Below, in pieces: positions 18,374-27,867 of a DNA stretch of 64,000 bases (position 1 is its first letter; each line of letters begins with the position of its first letter). A model generated the notes under the pieces. It was given only the letters and a program-made list of their open reading frames with translations, was not told the origin of the DNA and ran no database searches. The DNA is from JBHJHP01 sp042219855 (GTDB lineage Bacteria; Bacteroidota; Bacteroidia; Bacteroidales; UBA5342): NCBI RefSeq assembly GCF_042219855.1, contig NZ_JBHJHP010000009.1, positions 62,001 to 126,000 of the forward strand, given 5' to 3'. Made by a program: the position numbers and the translations under genes.

Positions 18374-18922
18374 TTATTTTTTCTTAAATGGTAAACCAAA
18401 CTCTTTCAGTAAAGCAAATGCTTCCTCATCTGTTGCGGCGGAAGTCACAAAAGTAATATTCATACCGAGAATTTTGCTTATACTGTCGATATTAATTTCC
18501 GGAAAGATAATCTGTTCCTCGATACCGAGTGTATAATTACCTCTTCCGTCGAGTTTACTTTTAATACCCTGGAAGTCACGAATACGTGGTAAAGCCACGC
18601 GGATCAGTCTCTCCAGGAATTCATACATCTTTTCGCGACGTAAAGTTACCCTTACACCAATAGGCATCTTTTTCCTTAATTTAAAGTTAGAGATGTCCTT
18701 TGTTGAATAGGTAGGAACTGCTTTCTGACCGGTAATGGTGGTTAACTCAGCTACAGCAACATCAATAAGTTTTTTGTCGGCAATAGCTGCTCCCATCCCC
18801 ATATTGATCACGATTTTCTCCAATTTAGGTACCTGCATAACGCTTTTGTACCCAAACTCTTCTTTTAATGCCGGTGTAATACGTTCGGCATAATCCTTTT
18901 TAAGTGCTACAGTATAGCTCAT
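18374..18922 (-). CDS. rplE: 50S ribosomal protein L5
   Basis: 182 residues. VPKLEKIVINMGMGAAIADK, FKLRKKMPIGVRVTLRREKM and GRGNYTLGIEEQIIFPEINI are L5 landmarks. L5 binds 5S rRNA and touches the P-site tRNA. Its start overlaps the stop of rplX by one base, which suggests translational coupling. Confidence 0.97.
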   Translation of the reverse strand: MSYTVALKKDYAERITPALKEEFGYKSVMQVPKLEKIVINMGMGAAIADKKLIDVAVAELTTITGQKAVPTYSTKDISNFKLRKKMPIGVRVTLRREKMYEFLERLIRVALPRIRDFQGIKSKLDGRGNYTLGIEEQIIFPEINIDSISKILGMNITFVTSAATDEEAFALLKEFGLPFKKK

Positions 18923-19242
18923 TACTTAATTTCCTCCCCAGATTTTTTAGAATAACGCACTAGTTTACCTTTGTCATTCAGACGGCGACCGATTCTGGTT
19001 GGATTACCTGAAGGATCTACGACATTAAGTTTGGAAATATTGACCGGGGCTTCTTTTTTAATGATTCCACCCTGAGGACTTTCGGCGTTTGGTTTTGTAT
19101 GCTTTGAAACCATGTTCACACCTTCAACGATGGCACGGCCTTCTTTTACATTAACCTCAAGCACACGTCCTTTTTTTCCTTTATCTTCTCCAGAATTTAC
19201 AAAAACTGTGTCGCCTTTTTTGATATGTAATTTCTTAGACAT
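18922..19242 (-). CDS. rplX: 50S ribosomal protein L24
   Basis: 106 residues with an N-terminal KOW motif (KKGDTVFVNSGEDKGKKGRV) and the GVNMVSKHTKPNAESPQGGI segment. L24 is an early-assembly initiator of the 50S subunit. It overlaps rplE by one base and follows rplN by 17 nt. Confidence 0.97.
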   Translation of the reverse strand: MSKKLHIKKGDTVFVNSGEDKGKKGRVLEVNVKEGRAIVEGVNMVSKHTKPNAESPQGGIIKKEAPVNISKLNVVDPSGNPTRIGRRLNDKGKLVRYSKKSGEEIK

Positions 19243-19259
19243 TGTCTTGCATTTAAATA

Positions 19260-19625
19260 TTAAAGTACTTCAGGTGCCAGAGAAACAATTTTCATGTTTT
19301 TAGCTCTCACTTCACGGGCTACAGGGCCGAAAATACGACTCCCTCTCATTTCACCTGCATTATTAAGCAATACACATGCATTATCATCGAAGCGAATATA
19401 TGAACCATCCTGACGACGCACCTCTTTTTTGGTTCTTACAATAATGGCTTTGCTTACTGTACCTTTTTTAAGGTCACTTGAAGGGATGGCACTTTTTACT
19501 GTAACAACAATGGTATCACCTACTGTGGCATAACGTTTTCCGGTTCCACCGAGAACGCGGATACAAAGCGCTTCCTTTGCACCACTGTTATCGGCTACTG
19601 TAAGTCTGCTTTCTTGCTGTATCAT
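19260..19625 (-). CDS. rplN: 50S ribosomal protein L14
   Basis: 121 residues, full L14 length. MIQQESRLTVADNSGAKEAL and GSRIFGPVAREVRAKNMKIV are diagnostic. L14 forms an intersubunit bridge and is the docking site of the silencing factor RsfS. It is 2 nt after rpsQ. Confidence 0.97.
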   Translation of the reverse strand: MIQQESRLTVADNSGAKEALCIRVLGGTGKRYATVGDTIVVTVKSAIPSSDLKKGTVSKAIIVRTKKEVRRQDGSYIRFDDNACVLLNNAGEMRGSRIFGPVAREVRAKNMKIVSLAPEVL

Positions 19626-19627
19626 GA

Positions 19628-19891
19628 TTACTTAGCTCTTTCGATTATTTCTACTAATCTCCATTTCTTTGTCTTACTCAATGGCCTGGTTTCCATAATT
19701 CTTACAGTGTCACCAATACCACAGGTATTTTCTTCGTCGTGTGCATGGTATTTTTTTGTTTTATTCACAAATTTACCATAGATGGGGTGTTTTTCTTTCC
19801 ATTTTACAGCTACTACAACGGTCTTATCCATCTTGTCGCTAACAACAACACCAACACGCTCTTTTCGGATATTTCTTTTAACTTCTTCCAT
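19628..19891 (-). CDS. rpsQ: 30S ribosomal protein S17
   Basis: 87 residues: RKERVGVVVSDKMDKTVVVA, then KYHAHDEENTCGIGDTVRIM and ETRPLSKTKKWRLVEI, the S17 OB fold. It is an early 16S 5'-domain binder. It lies 8 nt after rpmC. Confidence 0.97.
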   Translation of the reverse strand: MEEVKRNIRKERVGVVVSDKMDKTVVVAVKWKEKHPIYGKFVNKTKKYHAHDEENTCGIGDTVRIMETRPLSKTKKWRLVEIIERAK

Positions 19892-19899
19892 CAGTTAAA

Positions 19900-20100
19900 C
19901 TATTTTACTTCGTTAATTTCACGCAGACGAAGCTCGGTCTTAATACGGGCTATGGTCTTGCGACTTTCTTTAATTTGTGATGGATTATCTAAAGGAGAAA
20001 TGCTGTGGTTAATCTTCATTTTAGCAAGATTATCCACCTCTGTATCCAGTCGTTCCTGTAACTCCTTTGAATCTAGTTCTTTTAATTCCCTCGCTTTCAT
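19900..20100 (-). CDS. rpmC: 50S ribosomal protein L29
   Basis: 66 residues, an alpha-helical hairpin beginning MKARELKELDSKELQERLDT and ending IARIKTELRLREINEVK. L29 lies at the polypeptide exit, near the trigger-factor site. It is 14 nt after rplP. Confidence 0.96.
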   Translation of the reverse strand: MKARELKELDSKELQERLDTEVDNLAKMKINHSISPLDNPSQIKESRKTIARIKTELRLREINEVK

Positions 20101-20114
20101 TTCTAACTAGTCAT

Positions 20115-20537
20115 TTAATTTTGAACATAATCGCGGCGAACCACAAATTTTGTTGTAACAGGAAGCTTCTGAGCTGCAAGACGCAATGCCTCTTTAGCTA
20201 CATCAAAAGGTACACCTTCAACTTCAATGATAATTCTACCTGGAGTAACCGGTGCAACAAAACCTTCCGGAGAACCCTTACCTTTACCCATCCTAACCTC
20301 TGCAGGCTTTTTAGTAATGGGTTTATCGGGGAATACACGTATCCATATCTGACCTTGTCTTTGCATGTAACGTGTAACAGCTACCCTTGCTGCTTCTATC
20401 TGACGTCCAGTAAGCCATTTTGATTGTAATGATTTGATTCCGAAAGAACCAAATGCCAGTTGGTTTCCCCTCTGGGCATTACCTTTCATCTTGCCTTTCT
20501 GCTGTCTTCTAAACTTTGTCTTTTTTGGTTGTAACAT
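20115..20537 (-). CDS. rplP: 50S ribosomal protein L16
   Basis: 140 residues. MLQPKKTKFRRQQKGKMKGN and RMGKGKGSPEGFVAPVTPGR are family signatures. L16 organises the A-site tRNA elbow region. It is 26 nt after rpsC. Confidence 0.97.
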   Translation of the reverse strand: MLQPKKTKFRRQQKGKMKGNAQRGNQLAFGSFGIKSLQSKWLTGRQIEAARVAVTRYMQRQGQIWIRVFPDKPITKKPAEVRMGKGKGSPEGFVAPVTPGRIIIEVEGVPFDVAKEALRLAAQKLPVTTKFVVRRDYVQN

Positions 20538-20563
20538 CGTTTTCTGATTTCAATAGTTAACGA

Positions 20564-21265
20564 TTACTTTCTTTTTTTACGGAATTTACGTCCTCCGGTA
20601 TTCTCTTTTGCCACAGTGAAATTTGGAGAAAGGTCTCTCTTACCATAAACTTCACCTTTACAGATCCATACCTTAATACCGATTAATCCCGTTTTAGTTA
20701 ACGCTTCTGCCTGAGCAAAATCGACGTCAGCCCTGAAAGTATGCAAAGGTATACGGCCCTCCTTGTATGTTTCAGAGCGTGCCATCTCTGCACCATTTAA
20801 ACGTCCTGAGATCTGAACTTTAATTCCTTCAGCGCCCATACGCATTGCTGATGCAATAGCCATTTTAATGGCACGACGATAAGCGATCCTTCCTTCGAGC
20901 TGGCGAGCTATGTTGTTTCCAACAATAATAGCATCTAATTCCGGACGCTTAACTTCAAATATATTAATCTGAACTTCTTTATCAGTAATTTTCTTAAGCT
21001 CCTCCTTCAGTTTATCAACTTCCTGACCACCTTTACCGATAATGATACCCGGACGGGCAGTACATACAGTTATCGTGATGAGCTTAAGGGTTCTTTCAAT
21101 GACAATTTTTGAAACACTTGCCTTTGCCAGACGAGCATTGAGGTATTTACGGAGTTTTGTATCCTCTACAATCTTGTCACCGTAATCATTACCTCCGAAC
21201 CAGTTTGAGTCCCAGCCTCTGATGATTCCTAACCTGTTACTTATCGGATTTACTTTCTGTCCCAT
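20564..21265 (-). CDS. rpsC: 30S ribosomal protein S3
   Basis: 233 residues. It opens MGQKVNPISNRLGIIRGWDS; the KH domain has TARPGIIIGKGGQEVDKLKE at about residues 70-90; the C-terminal domain has GAEGIKVQISGRLNGAEMAR and IGIKVWICKGEVYGKR. S3 lines the mRNA entry and takes part in mRNA unwinding. It is 7 nt after rplV. Confidence 0.97.
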   Translation of the reverse strand: MGQKVNPISNRLGIIRGWDSNWFGGNDYGDKIVEDTKLRKYLNARLAKASVSKIVIERTLKLITITVCTARPGIIIGKGGQEVDKLKEELKKITDKEVQINIFEVKRPELDAIIVGNNIARQLEGRIAYRRAIKMAIASAMRMGAEGIKVQISGRLNGAEMARSETYKEGRIPLHTFRADVDFAQAEALTKTGLIGIKVWICKGEVYGKRDLSPNFTVAKENTGGRKFRKKRK

Positions 21266-21272
21266 TTGGCAA

Positions 21273-21677
21273 TTAATTTTGTGTTTCTTTACTGTCGACT
21301 ACTAAGGTAACGTGGTTTGAACGCTTCCTGATGCGGTAAGCTCTTCCCTGAGGAGCAGGACGCAGTCTTTTTAAAACTCTTCCTGAATCAACCATAACCT
21401 CTTTTACAAAAAGATTACTGTCCTCAACACGAACACCTTCATTTTTCTGTTCCCAGTTTGCGATAGCGGAACGGAGTAACTTCTCCATTCTGTTGGAAGC
21501 TTCTTTCGGTGAAAACCGCAGTACATCCAAAGCTTTGTTTACTTCCATACCACGGATCATATCGGCTACCAGCCTCATTTTCCTTGGAGAAGTAGGAACG
21601 TTGTTAAGCTTGGCAAAACTGACCTGCTTTTTCGCTTCCTTTATTTTTTCGGCTCTTATTCTTTTTCGTGCACCCAT
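21273..21677 (-). CDS. rplV: 50S ribosomal protein L22
   Basis: 134 residues. KLNNVPTSPRKMRLVADMIR and the loop KRLRPAPQGRAYRIRKRSNH, which reaches into the exit tunnel, identify L22; macrolide-resistance changes fall in this loop in other bacteria. It is 28 nt after rpsS. Confidence 0.97.
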   Translation of the reverse strand: MGARKRIRAEKIKEAKKQVSFAKLNNVPTSPRKMRLVADMIRGMEVNKALDVLRFSPKEASNRMEKLLRSAIANWEQKNEGVRVEDSNLFVKEVMVDSGRVLKRLRPAPQGRAYRIRKRSNHVTLVVDSKETQN

Positions 21678-21705
21678 TTTCTCTGATTTTTACTAGTTAT
21701 TGCGC

Positions 21706-21978
21706 TTACCTTTTTTTCTTATCAGCGCCATGACCTCTAAATGTACGAGTTGGAGCAAATTCTCCAAGTTTATGACCTACCATGTTTTCTGTAATATAAA
21801 CCGGGATGAATTTATTACCGTTATGTACGGCAACTGTATGCCCTACAAAATCAGGAGATATCATCGAAGCACGTGCCCATGTTTTTACCACGGATTTTTT
21901 TCCGCTTTCGTTCATAGCCAGTACTTTTTTCTCCAGCTTATAATTAATATATGGTCCTTTTTTTAACGATCGGCTCAT
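21706..21978 (-). CDS. rpsS: 30S ribosomal protein S19
   Basis: 90 residues. MSRSLKKGPYINYKLEKKVL, then VHNGNKFIPVYITENMVGHK and GEFAPTRTFRGH are diagnostic. S19 pairs with S13 in the 30S head. It is 18 nt after rplB. Confidence 0.97.
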   Translation of the reverse strand: MSRSLKKGPYINYKLEKKVLAMNESGKKSVVKTWARASMISPDFVGHTVAVHNGNKFIPVYITENMVGHKLGEFAPTRTFRGHGADKKKR

Positions 21979-21996
21979 AACAAATTAATTAACTCT

Positions 21997-22821
21997 TTAT
22001 TTTTTCCTTCTTTCAACAATATACTTCTCAGATGCCTTTTTCTTATCGCGGGTTTTATAACCTTTGGCAAGTACACCTTTTCTGGAACGTGGATGTCCTC
22101 CTGAGGAACGACCTTCACCACCACCCATCGGGTGATCTACAGGGTTCATTACAACACCACGTACTCTTGGTCTTCTTCCCTGCCAACGCGAACGACCCGC
22201 TTTTCCGGATCTTTCAAGTGCATGGTCTGAATTTCCAACGCTACCGATTGTAGCTTTACATGTTGTAAGGATCATTCTGGATTCTCCTGACGGCAGTTTA
22301 ACAATTGCGTATTCACCATCTCTTGAGGTGAGCTGAGCAAATGTACCTGCTGAGCGAACTAATGCAGCTCCCTGGCCCGGACGCAACTCGATGTTATGAA
22401 CTACGGTTCCCAAAGGAATTTTAGCAAGTGGCAAGGCATTACCGATTTCCGGCGCTGCATTTTCACCTGAGTTAAGAACCTGACCAACTTCAAGGCCATT
22501 GGGTGCAACAATATATCTTTTTTCACCATCGGCATAATACAGTAATGCAATACGAGCAGATCTGTTCGGATCGTACTCAATTGATTTTACTGTTGCCGGA
22601 ACACCGTCTTTTTCTCTTTTGAAATCGATCACCCGGTATTTTCTCTTGTGTCCTCCTCCGATATAACGCATGGTCATTTTGCCGGTAGCATTACGACCAC
22701 CCGATTTTGATATACCGGATACAAGAGATTTTTCTGGAACACTCGCGGTAATCGTATCGAATGCACCAATAATCTTATGTCTTTGCCCCGGTGTTACGGG
22801 CTTTAATTTACGTACAGCCAT
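21997..22821 (-). CDS. rplB: 50S ribosomal protein L2
   Basis: 274 residues. The conserved C-terminal NPVDHPMGGGEGRSSGGHPR contains the histidine region near the peptidyl-transferase centre, and SPDNGKTRRP-like basic segments flank it. RWQGRRPRVRGVVMNPVDHP is also seen. It is 5 nt after rplW. Confidence 0.97.
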   Translation of the reverse strand: MAVRKLKPVTPGQRHKIIGAFDTITASVPEKSLVSGISKSGGRNATGKMTMRYIGGGHKRKYRVIDFKREKDGVPATVKSIEYDPNRSARIALLYYADGEKRYIVAPNGLEVGQVLNSGENAAPEIGNALPLAKIPLGTVVHNIELRPGQGAALVRSAGTFAQLTSRDGEYAIVKLPSGESRMILTTCKATIGSVGNSDHALERSGKAGRSRWQGRRPRVRGVVMNPVDHPMGGGEGRSSGGHPRSRKGVLAKGYKTRDKKKASEKYIVERRKK

Positions 22822-22826
22822 TTTAT

Positions 22827-23117
22827 TTAAATATTGCTATAAAAATCAATTGTATCTCCATCTTTCAATGTAACCACTGCCTTTTTAAAAGCATTGGTTT
22901 TTCCTGATATTATGCCAGACTTGGTATAACGGCTTTTAAACTTACCGTTATAGTTCATTGTATTTACGTCAGTAACGGTAACGTCATACAATTCCTCGAC
23001 AGCATCTTTTATCTGAAGCTTATTCGCTTTTTTATCGACCATAAACGCAAACCTGTTGAGTTTCTCACCAAGCTGCGTCATTTTTTCTGTAACGATAGGT
23101 TTTACAATAATTCCCAT
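22827..23117 (-). CDS. rplW: 50S ribosomal protein L23
   Basis: 96 residues. IIVKPIVTEKMTQLGEKLNR, FMVDKKANKLQIKDAVEELY and the C-terminal KKAVVTLKDGDTIDFYSNI match L23, the docking site of trigger factor and SRP at the tunnel exit. It is 11 nt after rplD. Confidence 0.96.
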   Translation of the reverse strand: MGIIVKPIVTEKMTQLGEKLNRFAFMVDKKANKLQIKDAVEELYDVTVTDVNTMNYNGKFKSRYTKSGIISGKTNAFKKAVVTLKDGDTIDFYSNI

Positions 23118-23128
23118 TTTTTTTTCTC

Positions 23129-23758
23129 CTATTCGTTAAACATTTTACCTATTTCTTCTACTACCGAAGCTGTCAACATTAAACATTTGCAATTCATAAT
23201 ACCGTAAGTATTTAACCCTGAAATAGTTGCAACTTTGGAATCCTGTAAATTGCGAGCCGACAAATATACATTTTTATTTACTTCAGGCAAAACCAGAAGT
23301 GACTTTTTATCAGCTACTTTGAGGTTTTCTTTCAATTCAATAAAGCTTTTTGTTTTAGGGGCTTCAAAAGCGAAGTCTTCCAAAACAATAATTTCATTGT
23401 TCTTAGCTTTATAAGTAAGTGCCGATTTACGGGCTAACCTCTTAAGTTTTTTGTTTAATTTGAACGCGTAGTCACGTGGCTGTGGACCGAATACTCTACC
23501 ACCACCAACAAACACCGGTGATTTAATGCTACCTGCACGCGCTGTACCGGTACCTTTCTGGCGTTTGATTTTACGTGTACTTCCGGTTATTTCACCTCTC
23601 TCTTTCGATTTGTGTGTACCCTGACGCTGGTTTGCCAAATACTGTTTAACATCCAGATAGATGGCATGATCGTTAGGTTCAACACCGAAAACCGAATCAG
23701 CAAGTTCTATTTTCTTGCCAGTATCTTCACCTTTAATATTATATACTGCGAGTTTCAT
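23129..23758 (-). CDS. rplD: 50S ribosomal protein L4
   Basis: 209 residues. The tunnel loop TRKIKRQKGTGTARAGSIKS and GGGRVFGPQPRDYAFKLNKK are family marks. In E. coli L4 represses the S10 operon; whether that holds here is not visible. The start overlaps the rplC stop by one base at 23758. Confidence 0.97.
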   Translation of the reverse strand: MKLAVYNIKGEDTGKKIELADSVFGVEPNDHAIYLDVKQYLANQRQGTHKSKERGEITGSTRKIKRQKGTGTARAGSIKSPVFVGGGRVFGPQPRDYAFKLNKKLKRLARKSALTYKAKNNEIIVLEDFAFEAPKTKSFIELKENLKVADKKSLLVLPEVNKNVYLSARNLQDSKVATISGLNTYGIMNCKCLMLTASVVEEIGKMFNE

Positions 23759-24375
23759 TACTGATCAATTATTACAAATGAACCTTTAGCACCTGGTAAA
23801 GAACCTTTCACTACAATAAGATTCTTTTCCGGGATAACTTTTAACACTCTCAGGTTTTGAATGGTTACTGCATCACTACCTTTCTGACCAGCCATGCGCA
23901 TACCTTTAAAAACACGTGACGGGTAAGATGAAGCACCAATAGAACCCGGAGCTCTCAGCCTGTTATGCTGACCGTGAGTGGACTGTCCCACACCGCCGAA
24001 TCCATGACGCTTAACAACTCCCTGGAAACCTTTTCCTTTAGAGGTTCCGGTAACATCAACCCAACTGTTTTCCTGAAATACGTCAACAGTAATTACATCA
24101 CCCAAATTTATATCCCCGTTGAATGTCTTAAATTCATGATAGGTTTTCTTTGGCGACGTTTTGGCTTTTTTCACATGTCCGAGTTCCGGTTTTGTAGCCG
24201 ACTTTTCCTTTTTGTCGGCAAAACCCAGCTGGATTGCTTTATAGCCATCATTCTCAACTGTCTTTACTTGTGTTACGACACAAGGGCCAGCTTCGATAAC
24301 AGTGCATGGAATATTTTTTCCCTCGGCACTGAAAACGGAAGTCATTCCGATTTTTTTTCCAATAATTCCTGGCAT
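23758..24375 (-). CDS. rplC: 50S ribosomal protein L3
   Basis: 205 residues. MPGIIGKKIGMTSVFSAEGK at the start, the GTSKGKGFQGVVKRHGFGG segment near the peptidyl-transferase centre and RMAGQKGSDAVTIQNLRVLK identify L3. It is 20 nt after rpsJ and overlaps rplD by one base. Confidence 0.97.
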   Translation of the reverse strand: MPGIIGKKIGMTSVFSAEGKNIPCTVIEAGPCVVTQVKTVENDGYKAIQLGFADKKEKSATKPELGHVKKAKTSPKKTYHEFKTFNGDINLGDVITVDVFQENSWVDVTGTSKGKGFQGVVKRHGFGGVGQSTHGQHNRLRAPGSIGASSYPSRVFKGMRMAGQKGSDAVTIQNLRVLKVIPEKNLIVVKGSLPGAKGSFVIIDQ

Positions 24376-24395
24376 TGTAAAAACTTTTTAATTTA

Positions 24396-24701
24396 TCACA
24401 CTTTAATTTCAACCTCAACACCACTTGGCAACTCAAGTTTCATGAGTGCGTCAATAGTTTTGGCCGTTGAGCTGTAAATATCAATAAGCCTTTTGTATGA
24501 GCTTAATTGAAACTGTTCACGCGACTTTTTGTTAACGAAAGTCGAGCGTAAAACTGTAAATACTTTTTTGTGCGTTGGAAGTGGAATTGGACCACTCACA
24601 ACTGCACCTGTTGTTTTTACAGTTTTAACGATCTTTTCAGCAGACTTGTCCACCAGATTGTGATCGTAAGATTTCAGTTTGATCCTGATTTTCTGACTCA
24701 T
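24396..24701 (-). CDS. rpsJ: 30S ribosomal protein S10
   Basis: 101 residues. IRIKLKSYDHNLVDKSAEKI, VSGPIPLPTHKKVFTVLRST and the C-terminal LELPSGVEVEIKV are diagnostic. S10 also serves as NusE in transcription antitermination. It follows fusA by only 12 nt, joining the str and S10 operons directly; no tuf gene is present. Confidence 0.97.
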   Translation of the reverse strand: MSQKIRIKLKSYDHNLVDKSAEKIVKTVKTTGAVVSGPIPLPTHKKVFTVLRSTFVNKKSREQFQLSSYKRLIDIYSSTAKTIDALMKLELPSGVEVEIKV

Positions 24702-24713
24702 GGTTATGTTTTA

Positions 24714-26834
24714 TTATAATAACTCTACTTTTCCTTTTGCTTCAGCCACAACTTCTTTTGCAATAGAAGCAGACACTGTTTCATAATGTGAGAATTCCAT
24801 TGTAGAAGTTGCTCTACCCGATGAAATGGTACGCAATGCAGTTACATAACCGAACATTTCAGCCAAAGGAACTTTAGCTTTTACAACACGTGCACCGGAA
24901 CGGTTAGACTCCATACCTTCCACCTGACCCCTTCTCTTGTTGAGGTCACCAATGATATCACCCATATATTCTTCAGGTGTAACAACTTCGATCTTCATGA
25001 CCGGTTCCAGCAATACCGGTTTTGCTTTAGCACTGGCATGTTTGAATGCCTGAACGCCGCAAATTTCAAACGATAACTGGTCTGAATCCACAGGGTGGAA
25101 TGAACCATCATAAAGAACAACCTTAATTCTTTCTACAGGGAATCCGGCTAATACACCATTTGACATGGCTGTTTTAAACCCTTTTTCCACAGATGGAATG
25201 AATTCTTTAGGAATGTTACCTCCTTTTATCTCATCTACAAACTGTAATGAACCCTCAAAATCAGGATCGGCAGGTCCTACTTTCACCAAAATATCGGCAA
25301 ACTTACCACGACCACCTGACTGCTTTTTAAATACTTCTCTGATATCAACAGTCTGTGAAATATTTTCTTTGTATGCAACCTGAGGTTTACCCTGGTTACA
25401 CTCCACTTTAAATTCGCGTCTTAAACGGTCGATGATAATTTCCAGATGTAATTCACCCATACCGGAAATTACAGTCTGACCTGAATCCTCGTCAGTTTTC
25501 ACACGGAATGTCGGATCTTCTTCTGCCAGTTTAGCCAAACCGGTAGATAACCGGTCAAGGTCTTTCTGCGATTTCGGTTCAACCGCTATACCAATTACCG
25601 GCTCTGGGAACTCCATAGATTCCAGGGCGATCTTATGTTTTTCATCACATAATGTATCACCGGTTCTGATATCCTTAAATCCTACGCCGGCACCGATATC
25701 ACCTGCAGCAATTTCTTCACGTGGATTTTGCTTATTAGAGTGCATCTGGTAAAGACGAGAGATCCTTTCCTTCTTGCCTGAACGTGAGTTGTAAATGTAA
25801 GAACCTGCATCAATTTTTCCGGAGTATACACGGAAAAAGCACAGACGACCTACATATGGGTCTGTTGCAATTTTAAATGCCAGAGCAGCAGTCGGTTCTG
25901 TTACATCCGGCTGACGAACGAGTGTTTTTTCCGGATCATCAGGATCTGTTCCTGTAGCACTACCATTGTCAAGCGGACTTGGAAGGTATGCGATAACAGC
26001 ATCCAGTAAACGCTGAACACCTTTGTTTTTAAAGGCTGATCCGCAAAGCATCGGAACAATGGTCATATCGATGGTTGCTTTACGTATTACGCCCAGCAGT
26101 TCATCCTTACCAATTGAATCCGGATCTTCGAAGAATCTTTCGAGCAGTGCATCATCGTATTCCGCAACTGCCTCAATCAGCTTTTCGCGCCATTCTGCAG
26201 CTTCGTCGAGCATATCTGCAGGAATATCCTGCAGCTCATAACGGGCTCCAAGTGCCTCATCGTCGAACCATACAATTGCTTTATTCTCGATAAGGTCAAT
26301 TACACCTTTAAAGTTTTCTTCAGCTCCGATTGGAATCTGTAACGGTACCGGATTTGCACCCAGCACTTCACGGACCTGAGTTACGACTTCGTAAAAATCA
26401 GCACCTGAACGGTCCATCTTATTTACGAAACCAATTCTTGGAACGTGATATTTATCAGCCTGACGCCATACGGTTTCAGACTGTGGTTCAACACCTCCAA
26501 CAGCACAAAACAATGCCACTGCACCGTCAAGTACCCTTAAAGAACGTTCAACCTCAACGGTGAAGTCAACGTGCCCCGGGGTGTCAATAATATTAATTTT
26601 GTATTCTTCGTTATCGTACTTCCAGAAACAGGTAGTCGCAGCAGATGTAATGGTAATACCTCTCTCCTGCTCCTGCTCCATCCAGTCCATTGTAGCGGCA
26701 CCATCATGCACCTCTCCAATCTTATGGGTTATACCGGTATAAAAAAGAATACGCTCGGTAGTAGTTGTTTTACCGGCGTCGATATGCGCCATGATACCGA
26801 TATTCCTTCTGTATTTCAAATCTCCTTGTGCCAT
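24714..26834 (-). CDS. fusA: Elongation factor G
   Basis: 706 residues, five domains. The G domain is complete: P-loop AHIDAGKTTTTERI (16-29), switch I with QERGITITSAATT, DTPGHVDF with the catalytic His, NKMDRSGADF and GSAFKNKG. Domain IV-V marks are GGRGKFADILVKV and GRATSTMEFSHYE near the end. It drives ribosomal translocation. All catalytic residues are present, unlike the paralog at 31625. It lies between rpsG (37 nt) and rpsJ (12 nt). Confidence 0.97.
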   Translation of the reverse strand: MAQGDLKYRRNIGIMAHIDAGKTTTTERILFYTGITHKIGEVHDGAATMDWMEQEQERGITITSAATTCFWKYDNEEYKINIIDTPGHVDFTVEVERSLRVLDGAVALFCAVGGVEPQSETVWRQADKYHVPRIGFVNKMDRSGADFYEVVTQVREVLGANPVPLQIPIGAEENFKGVIDLIENKAIVWFDDEALGARYELQDIPADMLDEAAEWREKLIEAVAEYDDALLERFFEDPDSIGKDELLGVIRKATIDMTIVPMLCGSAFKNKGVQRLLDAVIAYLPSPLDNGSATGTDPDDPEKTLVRQPDVTEPTAALAFKIATDPYVGRLCFFRVYSGKIDAGSYIYNSRSGKKERISRLYQMHSNKQNPREEIAAGDIGAGVGFKDIRTGDTLCDEKHKIALESMEFPEPVIGIAVEPKSQKDLDRLSTGLAKLAEEDPTFRVKTDEDSGQTVISGMGELHLEIIIDRLRREFKVECNQGKPQVAYKENISQTVDIREVFKKQSGGRGKFADILVKVGPADPDFEGSLQFVDEIKGGNIPKEFIPSVEKGFKTAMSNGVLAGFPVERIKVVLYDGSFHPVDSDQLSFEICGVQAFKHASAKAKPVLLEPVMKIEVVTPEEYMGDIIGDLNKRRGQVEGMESNRSGARVVKAKVPLAEMFGYVTALRTISSGRATSTMEFSHYETVSASIAKEVVAEAKGKVELL

Positions 26835-26871
26835 TTCTTTTTAATTGTTAACCGTTTCTTATCGTTTATAA

Positions 26872-27348
26872 TTAAAATCTAAAGAACGCAAATGCACGGT
26901 TAGCTTCTGCCATTTTATGAGTATCCTCTTTCTTTTTAAATGCTCCACCTTCCTCGTTATATGCAGCAACAATTTCTGCAGCCATTTTTTCGGCCATAGA
27001 TCTCCCGCTCCTTTTCTGTGAAAAAAGGATCAGATTTTTCATTGCTATAGAAAGTTTTCTGTCTGGACGAATTTCGGTTGGAACCTGGAATGTTGCACCA
27101 CCAACACGGCGGCTTTTCACCTCTACCTGAGGTGTAATGTTTTCGAGGGCTTGCTTCCAGATATCGAGAGGAGATTTCTCTTCGTTGGAAAGTTTTTCTT
27201 TTACTGTATCAAGTGCAGAATAGAAGATTTTATAGGCTACACTTTTTTTACCATCCTTCATGAGGTTGTTAACAAAGCGGGTTACCATAACATCGCCGTA
27301 TACCGGATCAGGTAACAGCACCCTTTTTTTAGGTTTTGCTTTTCTCAT
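26872..27348 (-). CDS. rpsG: 30S ribosomal protein S7
   Basis: 158 residues. MRKAKPKKRVLLPDPVYGDV, then LMKDGKKSVAYKIFYSAL and GGATFQVPTEIRPDRKLSIA are S7 hallmarks. S7 starts assembly of the 16S 3' domain; in E. coli it controls the str operon. A 102-nt gap separates it from rpsL. Confidence 0.97.
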   Translation of the reverse strand: MRKAKPKKRVLLPDPVYGDVMVTRFVNNLMKDGKKSVAYKIFYSALDTVKEKLSNEEKSPLDIWKQALENITPQVEVKSRRVGGATFQVPTEIRPDRKLSIAMKNLILFSQKRSGRSMAEKMAAEIVAAYNEEGGAFKKKEDTHKMAEANRAFAFFRF

Positions 27349-27450
27349 TTTCCTCTAAATTAATTTCAATTTAAATTGGGTTGCCTTGTGAGTCAGTCTT
27401 CAACAGTTTCGTTAAACTATTTACTCAACCAAGCTAAAATTTACTAAATC

Positions 27451-27825
27451 CTATTTTTTAGGTTTTTTAGTACCATATTTTGAACGTCTCTGATTACGGC
27501 CTTCTACTCCAGCTGTATCAAGAGCACCTCTGATAAGGTGATACCTAACACCCGGTAAGTCTTTAACCCTACCACCACGCACAAGAACAATAGAGTGTTC
27601 CTGTAAATTGTGTCCTTCTCCTGGAATATATGCGTTAACCTCTTTTCCGTTTGTTAACCTTACCCTTGCAACTTTACGCATCGCTGAGTTTGGTTTCTTT
27701 GGAGTAGTGGTATATACCCTAACGCAAACACCCCTTCTTTGAGGACAGGAATCAAGCGCACGCGACTTGCTTTTCTCCTCAATCTGAGTACGTCCTTTTC
27801 TTACTAATTGTTGAATTGTAGGCAT
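27451..27825 (-). CDS. rpsL: 30S ribosomal protein S12
   Basis: 124 residues. The decoding loop reads VYTTTPKKPNSAMRKVARVR with the normal Lys at position 43, and GRVKDLPGVRYHLIRGALDT carries the normal second streptomycin-site lysine, so no streptomycin-resistance change is seen. It is the first gene of the cluster, 43 nt downstream of a good promoter. Confidence 0.97.
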   Translation of the reverse strand: MPTIQQLVRKGRTQIEEKSKSRALDSCPQRRGVCVRVYTTTPKKPNSAMRKVARVRLTNGKEVNAYIPGEGHNLQEHSIVLVRGGRVKDLPGVRYHLIRGALDTAGVEGRNQRRSKYGTKKPKK

Positions 27826-27867
27826 TTATACACTAATTTTAATATTATACGTCTATAAAACGGGCTG

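Noticed and set aside
23965..24477. 170-residue plus-strand frame opposite rplC/rpsJ
   Set aside because: Fully contained in, and antisense to, two intact ribosomal-protein genes; no homology recognised.
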